Shown one piece after another: positions 55,901 to 64,000 of a stretch of 64,000 nt of DNA. The translations under genes were made by a program, and so were the position numbers. The notes below the pieces were generated by a model. That model searched no databases, had not been told where the DNA came from, and saw only the letters and a program-made list of their open reading frames with translations. The stretch's first letter is position 1. Each line of letters begins with the position of its first letter. Source of the DNA: Petrosia ficiformis (taxonomy: Eukaryota > Porifera > Demospongiae > Haplosclerida > Petrosiidae); NCBI GenBank assembly GCA_947044365.1, contig OX345638.1, positions 6,085,201-6,149,200 on the forward strand. The letters are read 5' to 3'.

Positions 55901-58900
55901 ATTGACTGGACAGATCAGAAATTAATTTCTGAACCTTAGAATCTACAGCTCTTAATAAATTGCAGTAAAGTTGTCAGTAAGGCCACAACCCCGAGAAGGC
56001 TGTTTATTGGAACAAGCAGATCATGATGGAACAAGACTATGGTTTTTTTGTTCTTTAGACATGGTGTATAAACAATTATTATTATTTGATTACCCACACC
56101 CACCATTCCCTGTCATTTGTTGTTGTTGAAACTTCATTTGTTGTTGTTGTTGAAAATGCAGCAGCAGCTGCTGTTTGTTGTTGTTGTTAGGTGTCTAGTT
56201 GATTATTATTGGAAGATTTATGCATGCAGTGTGCATTGTGTACATAGTCAAAGAAGTTACGAAATTTGCAAGTGTGCTTTTCCAAATTTATTATTCCATG
56301 CCAATAAATATATATCATTTAATTACAGAACTGTTGATTATTTTTATAATTTATATGCTATGAAGTATAGTTATAGATAGATACACTATATAATATAATA
56401 CTATTTTGTGTTATAAATTTTTATTTATTATTTTAGATATACCAGTAATGAATTCTCCACCTAGAGTGGCTATTGAACAAGACAAGCCAGTAGGGAATCC
56501 GGCACCAGTGACTATTGTACAAGACAAGTCAGTAGGGAATCCTCCACCAGTAGCTATTGAACAAGACAAGCCAGTAGGAAATACTCCACCAGTAGCTATT
56601 GAACAAGACAAGCCAGTAGAGAATCCTCCACCAGTGGCTATTGAACAAGACAAGCCAGTAGGGAATCCTCCACCCGCAATAGCTATTGAACAAGACATGC
56701 CAGTAGGGAATCCTCCACCAGTGGCTATTGAACTAGACAAGCCAGTAGGGAATCCTCCACCCGCAATAGCTATTGAACAAGACATGCCAGTAGGGAATCC
56801 TCCACCAGTGGCTATTGAACTAGACAAGCCAGTAGGGAATCCTCCGCCCGCAATAGCTATTGAACAAGACATGCCAGTAGGGAATCCTCCACCAGTGGCT
56901 ATTGAACAAAACAAGCCAGTAGTGAATCCTCCACCAGTGGCTATTGAACAAGACAAGCCAGTAGGGAATCCTCCACCAGTGGCTATTGAACAAGACAGGC
57001 CAGTAGGGAATCCTCCACCAGTGACTATTGAACAAGACAGGCAAGTAGGGAATCTGCCACCAGTGACTCTTGCACAAGACAAGCCAGTAGGGAATCCTCC
57101 ACCAGTAGCTATTGAACAAGACAAGCCAGTAGGGAATTCTCTACCTACAGTGGCTATTGAACAAAACAAGCCAGTACGGAATCCTCCACCAGTGACTATT
57201 GAACAAGACAAGCCAGTAGGGAATCCTCCACCAGTGGCTATTGAACAAGACAGGCCAGTAGGGAATCCGCCACCAGTGACTATTGTACAAGACAAGTCAG
57301 TAGGGAATCCTCCACCAGTAGCTATTGAACAAGACAAGCCAGTAGGAAATACTCCACCAGTAGCTATTGAACAAGACAAGCCAGTAGAGAATCCTCCACC
57401 AGTGGCTATTGAACAAGACAAACCAGTAGGAAATCCTCCACCCGCAATAGCTATTGAACAAGACATGCCAGTAGGGAATCCTCCACCAGTGGCTATTGAA
57501 CTAGACAAGCCAGTAGGGAATCCTCTGCCCGCAATAGCTATTGAACAAGAGAAGCCAGTAGGGAATCCTCCACCAGTGGCTATTGAACAAAACAAACAAG
57601 TAGTGAATCCTCCACTAGTGGCTATTGAACAAAACAAGCCAGTAGGGAATCCTCCACCAGTGGCTATTGAACTAGACAAGCCAGTAGGGAATCCTCCACC
57701 AGTGGCTATTGAACAAGACAAGCAAGTAGTGAATCCTCCACCAGTGGCTATTGAACAAGACAAGCCAGTAGGGAATCCTCCACCAGTGGCTATTGAACAA
57801 GACAAGCAAGTAGTGAATCCTCCACCAGTGGCTATTGAACAAGACAAGCCAGTAGGGAATCCTCCACCAGTGGCTATTGAACAAGACAAGCCAGTAGGGA
57901 ATCCTCCACCAGTGGCTATTGAACAAAACAAGCCAGTAGTGAATCCTCCACCAGTGGCTATTGAACAAGACAAGCCAGTAGGGAATCCTCCACCAGTGGC
58001 TATTGAACAAGACAGGCCAGTAGGGAATCCTCTACCAGTGACTATTGAACAAGACAGGCCAGTAGGGAATCCGCCACCAGTGACTCTTGCACAAGACAAG
58101 CCAGTAGGGAATCCTCCACCAGTAGCTATTGAACAAGACAAGCCAGTAGGGAATCCGGCACCAGTGACTATTGTACAAGACAAGTCAGTAGGGAATCCTC
58201 CACCAGTAGCTATTGAACAAGACAAGCCAGTAGGAAATACTCCACCAGTAGCTATTGAACAAGACAAGCCAGTAGAGAATCCTCCACCAGTGGCTATTGA
58301 ACAAGACAAGCCAGTAGGGAATCCTCCACCCGCAATAGCTATTGAACAAGACATGCCAGTAGGGAATCCTCCACCAGTGGCTATTGAACTAGACAAGCCA
58401 GTAGGGAATCCTCTGCCCGCAATAGCTATTGAACAAGAGAAGCCAGTAGGGAATCCTCCACCAGTGGCTATTGAACAAAACAAACAAGTAGTGAATCCTC
58501 CACTAGTGGCTATTGAACAAAACAAGCCAGTAGGGAATCCTCCACCAGTGGCTATTGAACTAGACAAGCCAGTAGGGAATCCTCCACCAGTGGCTATTGA
58601 ACAAGACAAGCAAGTAGTGAATCCTCCACCAGTGGCTATTGAACAAGACAAGCCAGTAGGGAATCCTCCACCAGTGGCTATTGAACAAAACAAGCCAGTA
58701 GTGAATCCTCCACCAGTGGCTATTGAACAAGACAAGCCAGTAGGGAATCCTCCACCAGTGGCTATTGAACAAGACAGGCCAGTAGGGAATCCTCCACCAG
58801 TGACTATTGAACAAGACAGGCCAGTAGGGAATCCGCCACCAGTGACTCTTGCACAAGACAAGCCAGTAGGGAATCCTCCACCAGTAGCTATTGAACAAGA

Positions 58901-59888
58901 CAAGCCAGTAGGGAATCTTCCACCAGTAGCTATCGAACAAGACAAGCCAGTAGAGAATTCTCTACCTACAGTGGCTATTGAACAAAACAAGCCAGTAGGG
59001 AATCTTCCACCAGTAGCTATCGAACAAGACAAGCCAGTAGGGAATTCTCCACCAGTAGCTATTGAACAAGACAAGCCAGTAGGGAATCTTCCACCAGTAG
59101 CTATCGAACAAGACAAGCCAGTAGGGAATTCTCCACCAGTGGCTATTGAACAAGACAAATCAGTAGGAAATCCTCCACCAGTAGCTATTGAACAAGACAA
59201 GCCAGTAGAGAATTCTCTACCTACAGTGGCTATTGAACAAAACAAGCCAGTAGGAAATCTTCCACCAGTAGCTATCGAACAAAACAAGCCAGTACGGAAT
59301 CCTCCACCAGTGACTATTGAACAAGACAAGCCAGTAGGGAATCCTCCACCAGTGGCTATTGAACAAAACAAGCCAGTAGTGAATCCTCCAACCACAATGG
59401 CTATCAAACAAGACAAGCCAGTAGGGAATCCTCCACTAGTTGCTATTGAACAAGACAATCAAGTAGTGAATTCTCCACCCGCAATGGCTATTGAACAAGA
59501 CAAGCCAGTAGGGAATCCTCCACCAGTGGCTATTGAACAAAACAAGCCAGTAGGGAATCCTCTGCCAGTAGCTATTGAACAAGACAAGGCAGTAGAGAAC
59601 CCTCCACCAGTGGCTATTGAACAAGACAAGCCAGTTGGAAATTCTCCACCAGTGGCTATTGAACAAGACAAGCCAGCAGGGAATCCTCCACCAGTGGCTA
59701 TTGAACGAGACAATCAAGTAGAGAATCCTCCACCAGTGGCTATTGAACAAGACAAGCCAGTAATGAATCCTCCATCTGCAGTCGCTATTGAACAAGACAA
59801 GCCAGTAATGAATCCAAATGATGGAAATAGCTCTCTGAACTGGTTAAAATTTTGGAAATGCGGCACTAAACTCAAAAGCAAACAATGA
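52935..59888 (+). CDS. AIG1-like GTPase 2 with giant Pro-rich repeat tail
   Basis: Exons 52935-52958 (MAELQEIK), 53010-53769 and 56437-59888 join in phase (0, then 1) to give 1411 residues. GTPase motifs: P-loop GKTRVGKS at residues 19-26; a Thr in GKNTTDIS; the G3 motif reads WEAPG, with Glu for the usual Asp; FALTYANRVLPPA matches GTPase 1. From about residue 266 come about 80 copies of NPPPVAIEQDKPVG, then a short unique end NWLKFWKCGTKLKSKQ and TGA. If the 2.67-kb intron is retained, the protein would stop at 53813, giving a repeat-free form. The fusion rests on matching phase and a good acceptor (attttag|atatac); it could also be a separate gene. Confidence 0.65.
53770..56436. other. long intron of GTPase 2 (or spacer)
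   Basis: Contains a copy of the cactgtgaaaa repeat (54629-54735), a pair of long inverted repeats (54795-54842 and 55329-55377), a gtcatgaccccc-type repeat scrap near 55760, and tgttgttgttg runs with a gcagcagcagc core at 56117-56190. An ORF at 54661-55080 lies inside the inverted-repeat element and has no recognisable domain. Confidence 0.45.
54795..55377. mobile_element. foldback-type element with 48-bp inverted repeats
   Basis: The left arm gttgccaccccttcacatag...gaggaagggtctggtg (54795-54842) pairs with ccagacccttcctcctcg...atgtgaaggggcggcaac (55329-55377) with only a few mismatches. The roughly 490 bp between them has no known domain. No target duplication is clear. Confidence 0.55.
56450..59820 (+). 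repeat. 42-bp coding minisatellite, about 80 copies
   Basis: The unit encodes N-P-P-P-V-A-I-E-Q-D-K-P-V-G; variants change D to N, K to R or M, G to V or E, and some units have 15 residues (PPPAIAIEQDMPVG). Period 42 or 45 bp, always a multiple of 3, so no copy breaks the frame. A larger block beginning PAPVTIVQDKSVGN or PPPVTIVQDKSVGN starts near 56508, 57276 and 58164, which shows block duplications of about 770 and 888 bp. Antisense frames are also open only because the period is a multiple of 3. Confidence 0.9.
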
Positions 59889-60838
59889 TAGTGAACACAT
59901 TATATTATCCTATCCCTGTCAGTTGATATAAAGCACAACTGAATATATTATGAAAAACCTATTACATTTTATTAAAAGCTGCATAGTAATTATTATAGCC
60001 ACTGTATATATATATATATATATAATATATATGTATACGGTATTTACAAACACTTCATTAATGTTGTTATTGACAAAATTTGTATCTCGTAAGCAAAATA
60101 ATTGACGAAATGTGATTATGTGACAGGAATGCATTCATGTGGCGGTAACAGGGCTCTTTGAAAAACCAGATCTTTGATGAACTGACTGAAGTACTCCTTC
60201 AAGGTTCTAAATGATGACTTCCTGTAGTATCTGACATTAATTATTAGTTAATGGTTTGTTGTTTAGACTAAAAATGTATTTCCTTAAAATTGTATTTCTG
60301 ATGCATGATTATGATTTCGTGTACTCTTTTTGTACTCCACTTAAACTAGGTTTTATATCACTTCCTAGTTCTATTCAGGTGTTTCTGATGTCAGATACCT
60401 GACAGACACCTGGCGTATGATATCATGTTTGGTTTTGTAGCTATATAAGAACTGTTGATGAATAGTATATTAGTGTGTGATTGTATGTGATATTTTAAGA
60501 TATATTTATTGTGGAAATCAAGAGTTAAGTTTCCACACTTCCTCATGTCTGAAACACAACAACTTATTAGTTAAAGATTCTTGCAATCTTCCTGCGCTCG
60601 AACGAGCACTCTAAATTTACACGCCGCGCCCATTAATTGACCGAGCCCCTTGGGAATGACGCAACTTCCTTAACTACGCATAGTCGCGCATTGTGTCGTG
60701 TTATAGTCAAAAAATTTAAAATTATTTGAAATTATGAAAATGTAAGAGTAATGATGAATATTTTCATTAATAACGCAGAATCTATTTAAACATGCAAAAA
60801 AGTATAATTCTCTTACACTTTTGACTTCTTATTGCTTC
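59889..60838. other. 3' flank of GTPase 2 and MITE remnant
   Basis: Starts with the untranslated flank of the GTPase 2 gene. An (AT)n tract lies near 60005-60032. At 60541-60705 is a partial CCCTAT(A/G)A-family MITE (gtctgaaacacaacaactta, gcccattaattgaccgagcc, gcaacttccttaactacgc). A possible last piece of that family, ctatagggatggccttagtt, lies near 61911. Confidence 0.4.
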
Positions 60839-60839
60839 C

Positions 60840-61384
60840 CACGTAATGAAATTTTCTCAGATATCAAGTCTCTCAAGTCCTCTTTCTATGATTCTATTTC
60901 TAAGTCTAGCCGCAATTCTGGTCTCATGTACGTTCTCTTCATAAGAATAAAGATTTGATCCCAACTTTTATTTCAAATTCTACTACATTTGCATCAAATG
61001 TACAGAAAGCCCAAATCCTTAGTGACACCTTTTCCAATAATTCATGTCCTCCACTCCTCCCACACATCACAGAACATTCTTTTTGTCCAAATGATTTTCT
61101 CTGTTCTACTGACGAAATCATTAGCCTTATTAACTCTTCCTAATCATACTTTGTGTGGACCTGGAAGGTTTAATCAAAGAGGCTAAAAGTTCAATTAAGG
61201 GAGAATGAGGAACAAAGTCAAATGCTTTACGAAGATCAAGAAATGTACCACAAACATGTAACATGTCTTCCTGTTCGTACACATAGCAATTTAAAGCTAG
61301 CCAAACTATATGGTACGTTCTAAGCATAGTACATTCCAGGCGTAGTACTTTCAAAACGCCTCTTTCTTTGCCTGACTCTTTCAT
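60840..61384. pseudogene. two inverted fragments of a LINE-type reverse transcriptase
   Basis: On the + strand, about 60955-61165 reads PTFISNSTTFASNVQKAQIL, SDTFSN, CPNDFLCSTDEIISLINSS then TLCGPG, the region just before the first RT motifs in CR1/Jockey-like elements. From about 61170 to 61384 the coding sense flips: the minus strand reads TFLDLRKAFDFVPHSPLIEL, the RT palm motif (F-x-D-x-x-K-A-F-D). The two pieces point toward each other, so the element is rearranged and dead. Confidence 0.6.
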
Positions 61385-63785
61385 CTTATCACTCTGTGTA
61401 ACATGTCTTCCTGTTTGTGTAAAAATTGTTCTTATTAAGCAATTACAGACACATAGACACTGAGTACATACTGCACTGTTATGAAATTTTCTGAAACTTG
61501 ATCTTCTATTTTAGTTCACACAATTTCTGAAATGTCTCAATCTTCCATTGACTAAAAAACACATTTCAGAAATGTCATCATGTTTGTCTGTGTCCAAGTA
61601 ATAAACTGTATGTCAACCTGACTTATCCTCATTCTATGTCTAACTCTATCAGATGTTAGCTGGGTTTCTTTCTCAATCAGTCAGTGGTGTCCATGTTTGT
61701 CTATGTCTCTCCCTATTCAAAGATTTTCTAAACTCTCTTTCAAACATCTTCTGCCGCTTAATTATCTATTCTCCAATCTTCGGCTAAAATGCCAACGCGT
61801 TAACGCCTCCTTTTATTACTGACGTCAGGTCAAAGCGCATGTCCATGTCTAATTTTCTGGGTCTTTGTTGCGGGTGAATTTGACAGACAGAGAGACAGAC
61901 AACGGTAAACTATAGGGATGGCCTTAGTTACGGGCCATAAAAACTTAGCCAGAGGTGTCAAGATATCTTTAAGATCTTCTTGAGTGGTACAGATTTCTTT
62001 GGGGTGTCTTTTCAGCCTCCTCTGTGTTGTTTGGTGTGGATAAAATTGCTCAGTCTTTTTGTGTCACTTTCAAGAGACATTTGAAAAAAATAATGGATTC
62101 TATTGATTTATCAAAACTTAGGGTGAGTTCATAATACTATGTTAAACTAGAATGTATGTAATTATAAATTATAATTCCGAGCGAAACGAGGCTATACTTT
62201 GGTTCAAAGTTGAACTTTCCATGGTGTGGTCCACATTTTTCAGATTTTAAACGGCTGTTTCTGTTTACAGTTTAAAGCTATGCTTATCAAACTCACAGAT
62301 GTGTTGGATAAGGTTGATTCCCAGCCAGGATCAGTCTTTTCAGTGTGCATAATGGGAGTACAATTATTGCTCACCTGACTATGTACTGGCAGTCTTTTTA
62401 AAAGTATTCTGTTCACAATTGAATACTACAGTTGGTTCCCACTCAGTTGCTAACGAATGCAGCCTGATTTATTAAAAGAACTTACTCTATCTTTCCTATA
62501 GACTTTGTATGGCCAGCCATTTCGGAGGGTGTGGCTTCATCTACTTGCTGACAATTAAGGGGTGTGGCTCTGCATGCTGAGCGGCGGTTTGGATGCACAT
62601 TGGTGTATCTCTAGTATTTATTATAAATTTGTAGTAATAATGAGATGTATAATATATTTTGAGTATCAGTCGTTTGGGAATAATGACTCACTGTTTGCTA
62701 TTTTTTACAAAATGTGTACTAATTTTGGAGTTCAAGTGGATCATTAGTTGCTCTTCATGGTTGCCAAATTTAGTATATTATGTTGTCTGTTTATGTGGAA
62801 CCATTCTCGAAATCTGAGCAGATATCAACCCAAAAATAATAAATGTACATTATCATTAAACCACACCCATTAATTACAATGTTGGAGTTATGTGAACACA
62901 ACTGGATGTTTTCAGGAATTAGTTTTCTATCAGGTGTTCATTATCTTAGCAGTTCTGTTTGAGAATCCAATGAAATACAGTATTTAAGAAGGCTAGTCAT
63001 TGATCTTCATGGATGCCAAATTGAATTGGCTTTCTGTTACTAAATAGTGACTATTGAAATGAACACTGCTCGTTACTTGACTGGAAGCTATCTAAAGTTA
63101 TATGTATAGACAGGTAATATATAATTATGATACAGATTATAATCAATACAGCCAGTGAGAATAGTTGACTAAAAGAAATACTAAGCATACAAATTTACCC
63201 TATCTAACTACATGTACTGTAAATGTTTATAACACAACCTCTGTGTTTGTATTGTCTGTTCTGTGATTTACATGTCTAGAATTCTGAAGCAAGAAACAAA
63301 GAGCAACAACCACATGTACTCTTCAGTTGCTATTTAGTGATTATGGATGTTTTGTTTCCCCTCTGAGCAAACGTTGAACTCATAACTGAATACCCCAAAC
63401 AAAAATTCATTCAAATACCAAAATAATGAACTAGTATTCCAATAATGTGGTTTTTGCTCTTTGTTTCGTACATGGTTTAGAAGCATGTGCCAATTAGCTT
63501 GACAATGAGCCAATAATTAAGTGTTTTGAGAACAAAAAATCCAATCATGAAAAATTTGAGATTTTAGTCAATTACAGGAAGGCTAATCATTTGGATTGTA
63601 AACATTTGATCAAAATGAGAATGTTGTAATTTCATATTAATATTATATTGGTGTGACCATGTTTTTAGGCATATACAAACTAAGGCTGGGCGATATTCGA
63701 AAATTCCGACATATCGTTGATAATAGAGCTCCAATCGTTCGCGATATTCACCTTTTTCACTGTCGATAGTTTGCACGTGGGTTTG
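61385..63785. other. intergenic repeats; copy of the 28.7-31.0 kb segment
   Basis: About 61978-62150 matches 28755-28930; the + strand reads FGVDKIAQSFCVTFKRHLKK then IMDSIDLSKLRVSS and a stop, without start or neighbours. About 62760-63000 matches 30690-30960 (shared ccacacccattaatta and cccaaaaataataaa). Nothing else supportable; the rest is AT-rich with small dispersed repeats. Confidence 0.45.
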
Positions 63786-64000
63786 CGCATGCGCATACCA
63801 TTATTGACCCCCATGTTGAATTAAAAATGGAAGTTGATGTTCTCAGGAGACAACCGTGGAGACAACACTACTCGTACCATTGGAGCGAGCTACTAGTTTA
63901 GTATGGAAATTTTTTGGGTTTGAAACTAGTACTGATGGAAGGACAGAAAAGAAGAAACGAACTGAAGTGGTTTGTAAGTTGTGTAAAAAAGAATTAAAGT
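63786..64000 (+). CDS. start of a BED-finger (ZBED/hAT-type) protein, cut by window edge
   Basis: A + strand exon beginning after a ctcag acceptor near 63853 reads ETTLLVPLERATSLVWKFFG, then FETSTDGRTEKKKRTEVVCK and LCKKELK. SLVWKFFGF...VVCKLCKKEL fits the BED zinc finger (aromatic pair, then C-x2-C), usual at the N-terminus of hAT transposases and domesticated ZBED proteins. The His ligands and the rest lie beyond 64000. A string like the ends of such elements (ggctgggcgatattcg) lies at about 63684. Confidence 0.5.

Noticed and set aside
56411..59458. Antisense ORFs of up to 1015 codons across the repeat tail (GGGFPTGLSCSIAT repeats)
   Set aside because: They are open only because the 42/45-bp period is a multiple of 3. 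The + strand frame has a proper acceptor, a unique non-repeat end and phase match with the GTPase.

Overview
The window looks like animal DNA from an early-branching metazoan, most likely a demosponge such as Amphimedon. This is inferred from the protein families and gene structure; no identity search was run. The DNA is AT-rich. Genes are split by mostly short GT-AG introns, there are many small terminal-inverted-repeat elements, and the proteins are innate-immune-like mosaics: Death, CARD-like, ZU5, TRAF-type RING/zinc finger, Kelch, P-loop NTPase and AIG1-like GTPase. There is no sign of operons, bacterial genes or CRISPR.

Layout. 1-2.3 kb (+): the 3' exons of a Lys/Asp-tailed protein. 2.8-15.7 kb (-): gene A, a 16-exon model that keeps frame throughout (1140 codons): Death, an unnamed domain, TRAF-like RING plus zinc finger, five consecutive transmembrane exons, ZU5, Death. 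17.65-21.9 kb (-): gene C2, CARD-like, coiled coil, ZU5-like, acidic repeat exons, a beta-rich region and a helical end. 22.4-28.45 kb (-): gene C1, Death, P-loop NTPase and a COR-like winged helix; its 3.7 kb intron is packed with palindromic elements. 31.8-37.9 kb: a second, decayed copy of the 1-7.4 kb block. 35.4-45.1 kb (-): gene B, Kelch, coiled-coil exon array, TM, ZU5, Death. 46.3-48.0 kb (-): a dead non-LTR retrotransposon. 48.5-49.3 kb (-): an MCM7-like pseudogene. 50.6-51.7 kb and 52.9-59.9 kb (+): two AIG1-like GTPase genes, the second apparently fused to about 80 copies of a 14-residue Pro-rich repeat. 60-64 kb: mobile-element debris and the start of a BED-finger transposase.

How it fits together. 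Genes A, B and C2 are built largely from exons that begin and end in phase 1 (TM, coiled-coil, linker, CARD-like, ZU5-like). Such exons can be duplicated, skipped or moved without breaking frame, and the window shows this in several states: intact arrays, recent duplicates, decayed copies and one small ZU5 fragment pasted into a coiled-coil exon. The encoded proteins combine death-fold assembly domains with NTPase, GTPase, ubiquitin-ligase-like and membrane modules. This resembles a cell-death or pathogen-sensing gene neighbourhood, but the function is inference. All exon models were made by eye from splice signals, frame and homology between copies; none is supported by transcripts.
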